A stretch of DNA of 58,498 nucleotides from an uncultured Alphaproteobacteria bacterium (GTDB lineage Bacteria > Pseudomonadota > Alphaproteobacteria > Rhizobiales > Ancalomicrobiaceae): assembly GCA_937864925.1 (NCBI GenBank), contig CALMFH010000288.1, positions 1 through 58,498 on the forward strand. The letters run 5' to 3'. The notes beneath the pieces are model-generated. The model did no database searches, had not been told where the DNA came from, and was given only the letters and a program-made list of their open reading frames with translations. The translations under genes and the position numbers were made by a program. Below, one piece after another: positions 30,920-41,006 of the stretch. Numbering within the stretch: position 1 is the stretch's first letter; each line of letters begins with the position of its first letter.

Positions 30920-31120
30920 CGTCTTCGTGCTACCCGCGTCGACCACGTCGGCGTTCCTCATCTCTGTCGATCCGCTCGTTCCGTCGCGACCGATCCGGTT
31001 CGCCGGCACCGCGACACCGGCAGCGCCGGTCCGGCGGAGTTTGTATCGCGCCTCGGCGACGGCGTCACCTCGGTGGCGGTCGATTGGATCGAATTTGTGG
31101 CGAACACCGGTCGCGGAAAT

Positions 31121-32074
31121 TCAGGCGACCTCTGCGGCCCAGGCCGGCGCGACCAGACCGAGGCCGAGTTCGGCGGCCGGAGCGGCGGCGCGCAACGGCG
31201 CATCGACCAGCGTCCAGGCGGTCGGGTCGGAGAGGAGCGCCTTCAGCGTCAGGTGGTTCATGCGGTGGCCGCCGCGATAGGAGCGGTAGAGGCCGAGCAG
31301 GGGGGCGCCGGAGAGGGCGAGATCGCCGATGGCGTCGAGCAGCTTGTGGCGGACGAATTCGTCGGCCCAGCGCAGGCCTTCCGGGTTGAGGACGCGATCG
31401 TCCTTGATCGCGACCGAATTCTCGAGGCTGGAGCCGCGGCACAGGCCCATCGGCAGGAGTTTCTCGAGGTCCTTGACGAAACCGAAGGTGCGGGCGCGGG
31501 CGACCTGCTCGCGGAAGACCCTGGGGGAGAGATCGATGCCGATCGATTGCCGGCCGATCACCTTGTCGGGGAAGTCGATGGTGACCTCGTAGCGCTGGCC
31601 GTCGTGGGGGCGGAGTTCCGCCCAACCGCTGCCGAGCTCGACGCGGACCGGTTTGAGGACCTTGATCCAGCGCCGGCGCGCCGACTGGGTGACGAGGCCG
31701 ACCTGGTCGATCGCCTCGATGAAGGCGTCGGAGGAACCGTCCATCACCGGGACTTCCGAGCCGTCGATCTCGATCAGCACGTTGTCGACGCCGAGACCGC
31801 GAAGGGCGGCCATCAGATGTTCGATGGTGGCGACGGAAGCGTGCTTCGGGTCGCCGACCATGGTGCAGAGATCGGTGGCGGAGACATGGCTCCACAGGGC
31901 CGGGATCTCGACGTCACGGCCCTGGACAGCCTCGGTGCGGACGAAGACGATACCGGTATCGGGATCGGCGGGCTGGAGGGTGAGGGTGACTTCCTGGCCA
32001 CTGTGGACACCTATTCCCACGACGCGTACCGTATCGGCGATCGTGGTCTGAGCGTTCACGGTCGTTCGTGCCAT
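31121..32074 (-). CDS. lpxC: UDP-3-O-acyl-GlcNAc deacetylase LpxC
   Basis: A 317-residue zinc amidase, the committed step of lipid A synthesis. The tandem domains start with TTIADTVRVVGIGVHSGQEV. Zn ligands are the His in IEHLMAAL (about 79), and the His and Asp of VRHKLLDAIGDL (about 235-245). GHRMNH contributes the catalytic histidine. ATG 32074 is preferred; GTG at 32083 is in frame. The upstream region is an unusual A+T-rich stretch that probably carries its own promoter, since a terminator separates it from ftsZ. Confidence 0.95.
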   Translation of the reverse strand: MARTTVNAQTTIADTVRVVGIGVHSGQEVTLTLQPADPDTGIVFVRTEAVQGRDVEIPALWSHVSATDLCTMVGDPKHASVATIEHLMAALRGLGVDNVLIEIDGSEVPVMDGSSDAFIEAIDQVGLVTQSARRRWIKVLKPVRVELGSGWAELRPHDGQRYEVTIDFPDKVIGRQSIGIDLSPRVFREQVARARTFGFVKDLEKLLPMGLCRGSSLENSVAIKDDRVLNPEGLRWADEFVRHKLLDAIGDLALSGAPLLGLYRSYRGGHRMNHLTLKALLSDPTAWTLVDAPLRAAAPAAELGLGLVAPAWAAEVA

Positions 32075-32264
32075 CGTCTTCACCCGTCTCGTTCGCCTGC
32101 GGCATGCCGTTCGGCGAACCGGAAGTCATGTCTTCGAAGCGGTGGGATCGTCCCGGATTCCACCACTCCCGAAAGCGGTTCGATGCGGCATTCGAAGCAC
32201 CGATGCGAACCGTTCTATCGTCAAACTAACGGGGGTCGGGTCGGAAGCGAAATCACGCTTGGTT

Positions 32265-32325
32265 ACACATTGTTACCATTATCAAGGAACATAATATCTT
32301 TTAATTTCAATTAATTGTTGGAGTG
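32265..32325 (-). promoter_or_regulatory. A+T-rich regulatory island upstream of lpxC
   Basis: This stretch is strikingly A+T rich for the genome. It holds an imperfect inverted repeat GGTTACACATTGTTACC (about 32262-32278) and TTAA-N6-TTAA (32301-32314), which reads the same way on the other strand. The spacing is one base shorter than a CtrA box. Minus-strand hexamers such as TTGAAA and TATTAT are promoter-like but not spaced ideally. The whole gap 32076-32337 holds no gene. Confidence 0.4.
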
Positions 32326-32337
32326 TGGCGAGAAATG

Positions 32338-32375
32338 GAGAAGGGGTCTGCCACAATCGTGACAGACCCCTTCTC
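32338..32375 (-). terminator. Terminator after ftsZ
   Basis: A 13-bp perfect stem, GAGAAGGGGTCTG with its complement, encloses a smaller CAC/GTG stem-loop. It lies 25 nt beyond the ftsZ stop. It should separate the ftsQAZ transcript from lpxC. Confidence 0.8.
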
Positions 32376-32399
32376 GTCTCGTTCCAGGGTGACGCCGAG

Positions 32400-34190
32400 T
32401 CAGTTCGCCTGACGCCGGAGGAAGGCCGGGATCTCCAGCTGATCCTCTTCCGACAGGCGCGTCTGAGCCGGGGCACGGCCCATCGGATCGAGGCTGCCGG
32501 CGGCCGGGCGATGGGCCGGTTCGGCGGGCATGCGCGGGGCGGGGCGTTTGGCGAACTCGTCGTGGCCGGCGGGCTGGTAGGCGGCGGGTTCGCGCGGCGC
32601 CGGTGCGAAGCTCGGCTCGCGCATCTGCGGTGCCGGGGCTTCCATCTCGTGATCGTCGCGGCGGGAGAGACCGTGGGCGAGCCGCTTGAGGAGGCTCATC
32701 GGGCGGCGCTCTTCTTCGTGATGCTCCTCGGGTTGAGCCATCTGGCGCTGGGCGATCGGCGGGAACTCGTCGACGCGCGGCATACGGGATTGCATCGCCG
32801 GACGCTCCGCGGTCGGCGGGATGTAGGGGCGACGGTCGATCTGCGGCTCCGGGCGGGCCACCGGTTCGTCGATCTCCTGGACCGGATCGGTGTGGGCGAA
32901 GGTCGCCGGCTGCGGTTCGACGCGCTGGATCGCCACCGCCGGATCCTGGGCGACGCGGGTGAGCGGCGCGGCCGGTTCGGCGATCGGTTCGACCCGGGTC
33001 TCGACCATCGGCGCCGGTGCGGGGGCCGGGGCGATCACCTCCTCGATGTCGAGGGAGCGGGCGATGGCGGCCGCGGCGGAGGATTGCGCGGTCGCAGGGG
33101 CGGTGGAGGTGCGGATGTCGACGCGGGCCTGTTCGAGGGCGGCGGGGACCGGACGGCCGGCGGCGCGCAGACGAGCGGCGAGGTCGGCCATGCGGGCCTC
33201 CTGCTGGGTCATCTCGGCCTTCACCTCCTGGTCGATGCCGGTGGCGACCACCGAGACGCGGACGACGCCTTCGAGACTGTCGTCGAAGGTGGCGCCGAGG
33301 ATGATGTTGGCGTCGGGATCGACCTCCTCGCGGATGCGGGTGGCGGCCTCGTCGACCTCGAAGAGGGTGAGGTCCTTGCCGCCGGAGATCGAGATCAGCA
33401 CGCCCTTGGCGCCCTTCATCGAGGTCTCGTCGAGAAGGGGATTGGCGATCGCGGCTTCGGCGGCCTGGAGGGCGCGCTTGTCGCCGGAGCTCTCACCGGT
33501 GCCCATCATCGCCTTGCCCATGCCGCGCATGATCGAGCGGACGTCGGCGAAGTCGAGGTTGATCAGGCCTTCCTTGACCATCAGGTCGGTGATGCAGGCG
33601 ACGCCCGAGTAGAGCACCTGATCGGCCATGGCGAAGGCGTCGGCGAAGGTGGTGCGCTCGTTGGCGATGCGGAACAGGTTCTGGTTGGGGATGACGATCA
33701 GGGTGTCGACATGCTTCTGCAGCTCGGTGATGCCCGAGTCGGCGACGCGCATCCGGCGGGCGCCTTCGAACTGGAACGGCTTGGTGACGACGCCGACGGT
33801 GAGGATGCCCATCTCGCGCGCGGCCTTGGCGATCACCGGGGCGGCGCCGGTGCCGGTGCCACCGCCCATGCCGGCGGTGATGAACACCATGTGGGCGCCG
33901 GTCAGGTGATCGTTGATCTCGTCGATGACCTCGTCCGCCGCGGCGCGGCCGACTTCCGGCATCGAGCCGGCGCCGAGGCCTTCCGTCACGGCGACGCCCA
34001 TCTGGATGATGCGCTCCGACTTGGTGAGAGTCAGCGCCTGGGCGTCGGTGTTGGCGACGACGAAGTCGACGCCGTTCAATCCGGCCTGGATCATGTTGTT
34101 GACGGCGTTGCCACCGGCACCACCCACACCGAACACGGTGATCCTCGGCTTCAGTTCCCGAATGTCGGGCATCTTCAGATTGAGCGTCAT
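32400..34190 (-). CDS. ftsZ: Cell division protein FtsZ
   Basis: A 596-residue tubulin homologue forming the division ring. The GTPase core has [12 protein letters not shown] near 22-33, the tubulin signature GGGTGTG at 109-115, TKPFQFEG, and the T7 loop [11 protein letters not shown]. After about residue 330 comes a Pro/Ala/Glu-rich linker of roughly 240 residues, much longer than in E. coli. The chain ends in the conserved tail [12 protein letters not shown], which binds FtsA and other partners. GAGGA sits six bases before ATG 34190. A strong terminator follows. Confidence 0.97.
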   Translation of the reverse strand: MTLNLKMPDIRELKPRITVFGVGGAGGNAVNNMIQAGLNGVDFVVANTDAQALTLTKSERIIQMGVAVTEGLGAGSMPEVGRAAADEVIDEINDHLTGAHMVFITAGMGGGTGTGAAPVIAKAAREMGILTVGVVTKPFQFEGARRMRVADSGITELQKHVDTLIVIPNQNLFRIANERTTFADAFAMADQVLYSGVACITDLMVKEGLINLDFADVRSIMRGMGKAMMGTGESSGDKRALQAAEAAIANPLLDETSMKGAKGVLISISGGKDLTLFEVDEAATRIREEVDPDANIILGATFDDSLEGVVRVSVVATGIDQEVKAEMTQQEARMADLAARLRAAGRPVPAALEQARVDIRTSTAPATAQSSAAAAIARSLDIEEVIAPAPAPAPMVETRVEPIAEPAAPLTRVAQDPAVAIQRVEPQPATFAHTDPVQEIDEPVARPEPQIDRRPYIPPTAERPAMQSRMPRVDEFPPIAQRQMAQPEEHHEEERRPMSLLKRLAHGLSRRDDHEMEAPAPQMREPSFAPAPREPAAYQPAGHDEFAKRPAPRMPAEPAHRPAAGSLDPMGRAPAQTRLSEEDQLEIPAFLRRQAN

Positions 34191-34281
34191 GGCATCCTCG
34201 CAAGTCACCGCCGCCGGTCCCGCCGGGCGGAATTCCCAACCGCACCACCTCCACCTCCCGTCGACCGGGGGGTGGAGAAGT

Positions 34282-35607
34282 TCACCAACTCTCCTTCAGC
34301 CACTGGCCGACGCGGGCGAAGTAGTTGCCCCCCGTGCCGGTCATCAGCCGACGCTGCTGGCGCATGTCGAACTGCTCGATCTGCGCCACCTGCGGATAGA
34401 TCAACAGGCCGACGGCGCCGGCGAAGGCCGCGCCCTTGGCCGCTTGCGGCAACCCGGCGATGCCGAGCGGCCGACCGAGACGGACGTTGCGTCCGAGAAT
34501 GCGTCGTGCCACCTCGACCACGCCGGTGAGCTGGCTGGCGCCGCCCGTCAGCACGACGCGCTTGCCGACGCGGCCGGCGAAGCCGGAGGCGGCGAGGCGG
34601 TCGCGCACCAGCTCGAGGATCTCCTCGATGCGTGGGCGGATGATGCGGGTCAGCGCGCCACGCGGCACGTTGACGACGTCGTGGCGGTCCTGACCGACCG
34701 ATGGCACGCCGATCACTTCGTGGTCGTCCGACGAGGTGGCGAGTGCCGAGCCGTGCAGTGTCTTGACCCGCTCGGCGTCGGCCAAGCGGGTCGACAGACC
34801 CTGTGCGATGTCCATGGTGACGTGGTGGCCGCCGATGGCGAGCGCGTCGACGTGGCAGAACGCTCCGTCGGCGAAGATCGCCATCGAGGTGGTGCCGCCG
34901 CCCATGTCGACACAGGCGACGCCGAGATCGGCTTCGTCGTCGACCAGGGTGGAGAGGCCGGAGGCATAGGGGGTCGCGACCATGGTCTCGACCTCGAGAT
35001 GGCAGCGGTTGACCGCGAGCTCGAGGTTGCGGATCGGAGCGCTCTCCGCCGTCACCACGTGCATGTCGACCGCGAGCTTCTTGCCCAACATGCCGATCGG
35101 GTCCTTGATGCCGCGCGATCCGTCGAGTGCGTAGCCGATGGGCAGCGAATGGACCACCGACCGGTTGTCGGTGACCGAATGCGACCCACCGGCGGAGAGC
35201 ACGCGCTGGATGTCCGCCTCGTCGACTTCCGAGCCGGCGACGTCGACGTTGGCGCGAAACACTTCGCTCTTCAGTCGGCCCGCCGTCAGGTTGAGGATAA
35301 GCGATTCGATGGTGAGACCGGCCATGCGTTCCGCGGCGTCGACGGCGAGGCGGATCGACTGCTCGGCTTCCTCGAGATCGACGACGGTGCCGGATTTCAT
35401 GCCGCGCGAACGCTGCATGCCGTAGCCGAGCACGGTCATGTCGTGGGTGCGGCCGGGTAGCACCTTGTCGGGCGCGCGCGGGGTCAGCTTGGCGATCAGG
35501 CAGGTGACCTTGGTCGAGCCGACGTCGAGCACCGAGACGACGGTGGCTCGGCGGTTGGACAACGGCCGCATCCGCGGCACCATGTGGTCGACAGGGGGAC
35601 GGCTCAC
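34282..35607 (-). CDS. ftsA: Cell division protein FtsA
   Basis: A 441-residue actin-like ATPase tethering FtsZ to the membrane. Phosphate-binding segments are [14 protein letters not shown] near 26 and [14 protein letters not shown] near 230, then [16 protein letters not shown] near 355. The C-terminal amphipathic helix is GQWLKESW. About 20 residues precede the actin fold. ATG overlaps the ftsQ stop (ATGA), so the two are coupled. The gap to ftsZ is 91 nt. Confidence 0.96.
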   Translation of the reverse strand: MSRPPVDHMVPRMRPLSNRRATVVSVLDVGSTKVTCLIAKLTPRAPDKVLPGRTHDMTVLGYGMQRSRGMKSGTVVDLEEAEQSIRLAVDAAERMAGLTIESLILNLTAGRLKSEVFRANVDVAGSEVDEADIQRVLSAGGSHSVTDNRSVVHSLPIGYALDGSRGIKDPIGMLGKKLAVDMHVVTAESAPIRNLELAVNRCHLEVETMVATPYASGLSTLVDDEADLGVACVDMGGGTTSMAIFADGAFCHVDALAIGGHHVTMDIAQGLSTRLADAERVKTLHGSALATSSDDHEVIGVPSVGQDRHDVVNVPRGALTRIIRPRIEEILELVRDRLAASGFAGRVGKRVVLTGGASQLTGVVEVARRILGRNVRLGRPLGIAGLPQAAKGAAFAGAVGLLIYPQVAQIEQFDMRQQRRLMTGTGGNYFARVGQWLKESW

Positions 35608-36527
35608 GTGTCGGTCCCCTTCTTCTTGGCACCGAGCTTCAGCCGCATCTGCTCCTTGCGCGCCGCGGCGGCGGCGTCGGAGAGGCGGACGAAGAGGCGA
35701 TCGGGGACGCGGGTGTCGACCACCACGAGATCACGATCGAGCAGCTTCTTGGCGGCCTGGAGGTCGGCGACGCGGGCGAGGGCAGCCCGCGGCTCGTCTT
35801 CCGGCAGCATGATTTCGATGCCGTCGACGGTGATGAGGTTCCAGCGGCGCTCGGCCACCAGCACCGCGGCGCGGATGCGCGGACGGATGGTCGGAGCGGA
35901 ATCCATCAATGCCACCGCGTCCTCGACCCGCTTGTCGGCGCCGGCACCGACCACCAGCGGCAAGCCGGCATGACGCGGCTGCAGGGTGTCGCTCATCACC
36001 GTGCCGGTGCGGTCGACGACCTTGAGGCGGCCTTCGTCCTGCCACAGCGCGTAGGGGATGCGCTCGGTCAGCGCGACGACGATGCGGTTGGGATAGAGCT
36101 TCTTCACCGTGACGTCGGCGACCCAGGGGATCTCGGCGATACGGGCGCGGGCGTGCTCGGCGTCGAGCAGCAGCAGGGAGGAAGCCTGGGTGACGTCGAT
36201 CCGGTCGGAGATCTCGGTCGAGTCCGCCTCGGCGAGCCCGCGGATCTCGATCGAGGCGACGGAGAAGCCGGCGGCAGAGGTGAGGGCGTCGAGGGTCGTG
36301 CGCCATCCGCCGGAGAGCCACAGGCCGTAGGCGCCCCACAGGCCGAGGAAGCCGAGGGCGGCGAAGGTGCCGTGCATCGGCTTCACCGTGCGGGCGAGAG
36401 CATCGACGCTGTTCATCCAACGCTTGGCCGTACGCACGCCCTTGCGCCACCGGAACCCCGCATCCTGCGGTAGTTCGGCGACGGAGGCGGCCCGGTCCAG
36501 GCGCCGATGACCCGTCAACGATCGCAA
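35604..36527 (-). CDS. ftsQ: Cell division protein FtsQ
   Basis: A 307-residue bitopic divisome protein. There is a basic cytoplasmic start, a membrane segment (TFAALGFLGLWGAYGLWL, about 60-77), then the POTRA domain (FSVASIEIRGLAEADSTEI) and the beta domain (IPWVADVTVKKLYPNRIVVAL). No suitable ATG is found before the membrane segment except one at MNSVDALAR. TTG 36527 is seven bases after GGAGGA and gives MRSLTGHRRLDRAAS, similar to relatives, so I take it as the start. It overlaps the end of ddl by 13 nt and ftsA by 4 nt. Confidence 0.9.
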   Translation of the reverse strand: MRSLTGHRRLDRAASVAELPQDAGFRWRKGVRTAKRWMNSVDALARTVKPMHGTFAALGFLGLWGAYGLWLSGGWRTTLDALTSAAGFSVASIEIRGLAEADSTEISDRIDVTQASSLLLLDAEHARARIAEIPWVADVTVKKLYPNRIVVALTERIPYALWQDEGRLKVVDRTGTVMSDTLQPRHAGLPLVVGAGADKRVEDAVALMDSAPTIRPRIRAAVLVAERRWNLITVDGIEIMLPEDEPRAALARVADLQAAKKLLDRDLVVVDTRVPDRLFVRLSDAAAAARKEQMRLKLGAKKKGTDT

Positions 36528-37447
36528 CTCGCGTCCTCCACCAGCCACTGCACGAGATCCGCGAAGGGAATACCCGAATGCGCCGCCATGTCGGGAACCA
36601 ACGAGGTTCCGGTCATTCCCGGCTGGGTGTTCACCTCCAGGCAGACGAGTTCCCCCGTTCCCGCCACGTCGTATCGGAAGTCGGAGCGCGAGACGCCGCG
36701 ACAGCCGAGCGCCCGATGCGCCATGACCGCAAGCATTTCGACACGTTGGTAAACATCCGGTAAAATTCGCGCCGGAAGGATGTGGACGGAGCCGCCCTTG
36801 TTGTACTTCGCCTCGAAGTCGTAGAAGGCGAGGCTCTCCTCCGGCACGATCTCGATGACGCCGAGGGCGCGTTCTTCTCCCGGCGCTCCCATCACCGCGC
36901 AGGTCAGTTCCAGACCGTCGACGAAGCTCTCCACCAGGACCTTGTCGCCGTAGGGCCAATCGTCGCGCAGCAGTTCCTGCGGCGGGTGGGTGCGGTCGGC
37001 CTTGACGATGATGACGCCGAAGGACGAGCCTTCGGCCACCGGTTTCACCACGTAGGGGGCGGGCAGCAGGTGTTCCTTCGCCGCGTCGTGGCGGTCGGCG
37101 ACGACGCCGCGGGCGAGCGGAATGCCGATCTGGGCGAAGATCATCTTCGCCTTGTCCTTGTTCATCGCCAGCGCCGAGGCGAGGATACCGGAATGGGTGT
37201 AGGGGATGCGCAGCGTCTCCAGCATGCCCTGAATGGCGCCGCCCTCGCCCCAGGGGCCGTGCAGTGCGTTGAAGGCGACATCGGGCCGCAGTTCCTCGAG
37301 GCGGGCGTAGACGTCCTTGCCGACGTCGAGGCGGGTGACGCGGTAGCCCTTGCTCTCGAGCGCAGTGGCGCAGGCCTCGCCCGACCACAGGCTGACCTGG
37401 CGCTCCGAGTCCCAACCGCCCATCAACACCGCGACGTGCTTCGACAT
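36515..37447 (-). CDS. ddl: D-alanine--D-alanine ligase
   Basis: A 310-residue ATP-grasp enzyme making D-Ala-D-Ala for MurF. The N-terminal domain starts HVAVLMGGWDSERQVSLWSG, then FNALHGPWGEGGAIQG. The ATP-grasp part has YVVKPVAEGSSFGV, LVESFVDGLELTCAV, and the metal/active-site CLEVNTQPGMTGTSLVP. The length is typical of DdlB. ATG 37447 follows GGAGAATCC. It lies between murB and ftsQ as usual, but about 400 nt from murB, so it may have its own promoter. Confidence 0.96.
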   Translation of the reverse strand: MSKHVAVLMGGWDSERQVSLWSGEACATALESKGYRVTRLDVGKDVYARLEELRPDVAFNALHGPWGEGGAIQGMLETLRIPYTHSGILASALAMNKDKAKMIFAQIGIPLARGVVADRHDAAKEHLLPAPYVVKPVAEGSSFGVIIVKADRTHPPQELLRDDWPYGDKVLVESFVDGLELTCAVMGAPGEERALGVIEIVPEESLAFYDFEAKYNKGGSVHILPARILPDVYQRVEMLAVMAHRALGCRGVSRSDFRYDVAGTGELVCLEVNTQPGMTGTSLVPDMAAHSGIPFADLVQWLVEDASCDR

Positions 37448-37845
37448 CTTCCGGATTCTCCTTCGGCGGGCGCAACTCGTACTGGCCGCGTCGGTCGACG
37501 CGGGCGCGCCGACGCAGCCGGATCGCCGGCGTCGCTTCACGGTTGCGCGGTATGGTTAGCGAAAGGTTAATTTTCGGTATCCGTCCGTCTCGAGCAGCGG
37601 AATATCACCGAGCGTGGTGCGCCGGTCGCGCAGGCGGGGAGGGGGCGGGCGTTCGATCTGCCCGGGAGATGGGCCGGCTGTCCGATGCGGCGAGAGGGTG
37701 CGGCGGGATCCGGAACGGAAGCCGAGGAGACCCCTCACCCGCGAGGGGAGAAGGCGGACGGAGGCTTCCCGTCGCCTCGGTCGAGCGGTGACCGCTCCCG
37801 TCGCGGCGCGTCCGAGTTCGATCCGGAGGCTGGCCGCCTCGACCC
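37448..37845 (-). promoter_or_regulatory. Gap between murB and ddl with a CtrA-like box
   Basis: These 398 nt hold no credible gene. TTAG-N7-TTAA at 37556-37570 resembles a CtrA site with one mismatch and lies about 110 nt upstream of ddl, hence upstream of ddl-ftsQ-ftsA-ftsZ. CtrA control of ftsQA is known in Caulobacter. A CCCCTCACCCGCGAGGGG hairpin (about 37731-37748) may end the murCB transcript. Confidence 0.35.
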
Positions 37846-38799
37846 TCACCTGCCCAGGAAGGGTTCGATCTCGCGGCCGGCGGCGAAGCGGCCGAGGCGC
37901 TTGATTTCCCACTCCAGCCGGACGCCCGAGGTCTCGAACACACACGCGCGCACCGTCTCGCCCAGCAGTTCGATGTCGTAGGCGCTGGCGTCGCCCTCGG
38001 CGATGAGGAAGTTGCAGTGCATCTCGGAGACATGGGCGCCGCCGACGACGAGGCCACGGCAGCCGGCGGCGTCGACGAGTTTCCAGGCCGAGGTGCCGGG
38101 CGGGTTCTTGAAGGTCGAGCCGCCGGTGCGCGAGCGGATCGGCTGGGCGCTCTCGCGGTGCTCGGTGACCTTGTCCATCTCGGCCTCGATGGCGGCGCGG
38201 TCGCCGGCGACACCCTCCATGATCGCCGAGACGAAGATCAGGTCGTCGGGGGCGGAGGAGTGGCGATAGGCGTAGCCCATGTCGGCGTTCGAGAGCGTGA
38301 CGAGGTTGCCGGCGCGGGTGACGGCGCGGACCTCGACGACGCGGGCGGCGGTCTCGCCGCCGTTGGCCCCGGCGTTCATGCGCAGCGCGCCGCCGATGCC
38401 GCCGGGGATGCCGAAATAGAAGGCGAAGCCGGCGACCTCGGCATCGAGTGCGGCGCGCGCCACCTGCTTGTCGGCGATCGCCGCGCCGATGTCGAAGCGG
38501 GCGTCGCCGATCCGCTTCACCCCGCCGAAGCCGCGCTGCGACAGGCGGATGGTGACGCCGGGGACGCCACCTTCGCGGATCAGCAGGTTGGAGCCGAGGC
38601 CGACGACGGTCACCGGCACGTCGGCGGGCAGGCGCTGCAGAAAGAGCTGCAGGTCTTCGACGTCGGCCGGCTGGTAGTAGAGCTCCGAGGCGCCGCCGAC
38701 GCGGAACCAGGTGGTGTCGCCGAGCGCGAAGCCCGGCAACAACGCGCCTCGGATGTCGGCGGTGTCGAGGCGGGCGAGGAGGTCGGACGAGGCGGTCAC
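37846..38799 (-). CDS. murB: UDP-N-acetylenolpyruvoylglucosamine reductase MurB
   Basis: A 317-residue flavoenzyme reducing enolpyruvyl-GlcNAc to UDP-MurNAc with NADPH. FAD-binding segments are TTWFRVGGASELYYQP near 32 and VVGLGSNLLIREGG near 65. IPGGIGGALRMNAGANGGE near 120, and the proton-donor serine block TGGSTFKNPPG near 225, follow. GTG 38799 is chosen as start: AAGGA lies nine bases upstream, and no ATG exists near the normal N-terminus. It is 34 nt after the murC stop. Confidence 0.95.
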   Translation of the reverse strand: MTASSDLLARLDTADIRGALLPGFALGDTTWFRVGGASELYYQPADVEDLQLFLQRLPADVPVTVVGLGSNLLIREGGVPGVTIRLSQRGFGGVKRIGDARFDIGAAIADKQVARAALDAEVAGFAFYFGIPGGIGGALRMNAGANGGETAARVVEVRAVTRAGNLVTLSNADMGYAYRHSSAPDDLIFVSAIMEGVAGDRAAIEAEMDKVTEHRESAQPIRSRTGGSTFKNPPGTSAWKLVDAAGCRGLVVGGAHVSEMHCNFLIAEGDASAYDIELLGETVRACVFETSGVRLEWEIKRLGRFAAGREIEPFLGR

Positions 38800-38833
38800 G
38801 TCGATGGTTCCTTCGGGTCGCGGGCGGGGCCGA

Positions 38834-40261
38834 TCAGGCGGCCGTCTCCGCCGCAGCGAGCTGCTTGGGGAGCGCGTAGGCCCACTGGGTGATGTTGCCG
38901 GCGCCGAGGAAGACGACGTAGTCGCCGGGTGTGGCCATTTCACGGATCAGATCGGGGAGTTGCTCCGGGCCCTCCAGCGCGGTGACGTGGCGATGGCCGC
39001 GACCGCGCAGGCCGCCCACCAGGGTGTCGCGGCTGATGCCCTCGATCGGCGCCTCGCCCGCCGCATAGACGTCGGCGATGATGACCCGGTCGGCGTCGTT
39101 GAAGGCCTGGGAGAATTCCTCGAACAGCGAGGCGAGGCGGGTGTAGCGGTGCGGCTGCATCACCGCGACGACCTTGCCGCCCTTGCCTTCACCCTCGACG
39201 GCGGTGCGGGCGGCCTTGAGCACCGCCATGATCTCGACCGGGTGGTGGCCGTAGTCGTCGAAGACCTGGATGCCGTTCCAGGTGCCGGTCGGGGTGAAAC
39301 GGCGCTTGACCCCGGTGAAGCCGGCGAGCCCCTTGCGGATCGCCTCCGCCGCGATGCCGAGCTGGTCGGCGACGGCGACCGCAGCGGTGGCGTTGGCGAT
39401 GTTGTGGATGCCCGGCATGGCGACGACGAGGTCGGGGATGACCTTCTCGGTGCCGGTGACGCGATCGCGCACCTTGACGGTGAAGCGCGACTGCTGGCCC
39501 AGCACCTGGATGTCGCTGTAGCGCACGTCGGCCTGCGGGTTGGTGCCGTAGGTGACGATGCGGCGATCTTCGATCTTGCCGACGAGCGCCTGGACCTCGG
39601 GGTGATCGAGGCACATCACGGCGAAGCCGTAGAACGGCACGTTCTCGACGAAGTGTTTGAAGGCGTCCTTGACCTTGTCGAAGGTGCCGTAGTGATCGAG
39701 ATGTTCCGGGTCGATGTTGGTGACGACCGCGATGTCGGCCGGCAACTTGACGAAGGAGCCGTCGCTCTCGTCGCTCTCCACCACCATCCACTGGCCGGCA
39801 CCGAGCCGGGCGTTGGTGCCGTAGGCATTGATGATGCCGCCGTTGATGACGGTCGGATCGAGGCCGCCGGCATCGAGCAGCGCCGCCACCATCGAGGTGG
39901 TGGTGGTCTTGCCGTGGGTGCCGCCCACCGCGATCGCCGACTTGAAGCGCATCAGTTCGGCGAGCATCTCGGCGCGGCGCACCACGGGCAGGAAGCGTTC
40001 GCGGGCGGCGACGAGCTCCGGGTTGCCGGGCTTGATCGCCGAGGAGACGACGACGACCCGGGCCTCGCCGAGGTTCCCCCCGTCGTGGCCGACGAAGACG
40101 GTGATGCCCTTCTCGCGCAGGCGCTGGACGTTGGCGTTGTCGGCGGCGTCCGAGCCCTGGACCTTGAAGCCGAGGGTGTGCAGCACCTCGGCGATGCCGC
40201 TCATGCCGATGCCGCCGATCCCGACGAAATGCACGGGTCCGATGGTCGAGGGCATCTTCAT
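38834..40261 (-). CDS. murC: UDP-N-acetylmuramate--L-alanine ligase MurC
   Basis: A 475-residue Mur ligase adding the first stem residue. The N-terminal glycine motif is [18 protein letters not shown] (10-27). The ATP loop is [14 protein letters not shown] near 110-123, then ESDESDGSF and [12 protein letters not shown], and [10 protein letters not shown] near 335. AAGGA precedes ATG 40261. In relatives murC follows murG; here it begins the reversed block and must be driven from the 348 nt upstream of it. Confidence 0.96.
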   Translation of the reverse strand: MKMPSTIGPVHFVGIGGIGMSGIAEVLHTLGFKVQGSDAADNANVQRLREKGITVFVGHDGGNLGEARVVVVSSAIKPGNPELVAARERFLPVVRRAEMLAELMRFKSAIAVGGTHGKTTTTSMVAALLDAGGLDPTVINGGIINAYGTNARLGAGQWMVVESDESDGSFVKLPADIAVVTNIDPEHLDHYGTFDKVKDAFKHFVENVPFYGFAVMCLDHPEVQALVGKIEDRRIVTYGTNPQADVRYSDIQVLGQQSRFTVKVRDRVTGTEKVIPDLVVAMPGIHNIANATAAVAVADQLGIAAEAIRKGLAGFTGVKRRFTPTGTWNGIQVFDDYGHHPVEIMAVLKAARTAVEGEGKGGKVVAVMQPHRYTRLASLFEEFSQAFNDADRVIIADVYAAGEAPIEGISRDTLVGGLRGRGHRHVTALEGPEQLPDLIREMATPGDYVVFLGAGNITQWAYALPKQLAAAETAA

Positions 40262-40609
40262 GGGGGTGGTCCTTCCGGTTCCGTCACCATATCGCACCGA
40301 CACGCGCAGCGCGCAGGAACACGCCGCACGAGACGGCGCGCAGGCGATTCGCGCCTGTCTAATCAGGTTTGATCGGATCGTCGAGCCTCGGCAATGGGGG
40401 CGAGGCGGCGGCCGGGCGCGCGCTCGAAACGGCTCGGCTGCCGCGCGGTCGTCGAAAAACCGCCCGCCCGCCTGCCACGCTGGGCGGGGCGAGAGCCATG
40501 TCTCTTTGATTTTCAATGGGTTGTGGACTCGTTGGGCACGGCTTGCCGTATCGCATCGTGCAACCTCGGCCGGTGCTTCGACCAAGGCGACCCACCTCGG
40601 AAACGACGA
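40262..40609 (-). other. murC upstream region, proposed right inversion junction
   Basis: No credible gene is present in these 348 nt. If the murC-ligA block has been inverted, the right breakpoint falls here and a promoter for murC must lie within it. GATATGGT near 40285-40292 (minus strand) and TTGAAA near 40515 are possible elements but are not convincingly paired. No repeat shared with the left junction at 24947-24950 was seen. Confidence 0.4.
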
Positions 40610-40885
40610 TCAGCGAACGATCGAGGCGATCAGGACGACGCCTCCCGAGATCGATGCACCCAAGACCAGCAGGTTGACCGGCCATTCGTCGTTACGCCCG
40701 CGGTTCTGGCGATAACCGGTCCAACTCGCCCACGACATCAGACACAGGAAGAGGATCGACAGCAACTTGACGGCGAGCCAGAAGTTGCCGAACGCGAAGT
40801 AGACGGCGAACAGGGCTGCCAACGCCGCGGCCGGAATCGAGAGCGATTCCCAGACGGAGGCGAACAGGCGTCCGGATTTCATCAT
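40610..40885 (-). CDS. Small hypothetical membrane protein
   Basis: A 91-residue protein with three hydrophobic stretches: SIPAAALAALFAVYFAFGNFW (about 16-36), LAVKLLSILFLCLMSW near 37-52, and VNLLVLGASISGGVVLIASIV at the end. The loop GYRQNRGRNDEW is polar. It would be a two- or three-pass inner membrane protein. No family is recognised. Two adjacent ATGs (40885 and 40882) are possible starts. It is transcribed toward murC. Confidence 0.65.
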   Translation of the reverse strand: MMKSGRLFASVWESLSIPAAALAALFAVYFAFGNFWLAVKLLSILFLCLMSWASWTGYRQNRGRNDEWPVNLLVLGASISGGVVLIASIVR

Positions 40886-41006
40886 GAGTTCCACCCTCGA
40901 GTGCCGCCGAACGATGGCATGTGAGGGCAGGTTCCTCATCCCCCATTTGGAGTACGGGTCCGGCAGGGCGAAACGGGTCCGGGCACCGAGGTCGTTCGGC
41001 CGATCC

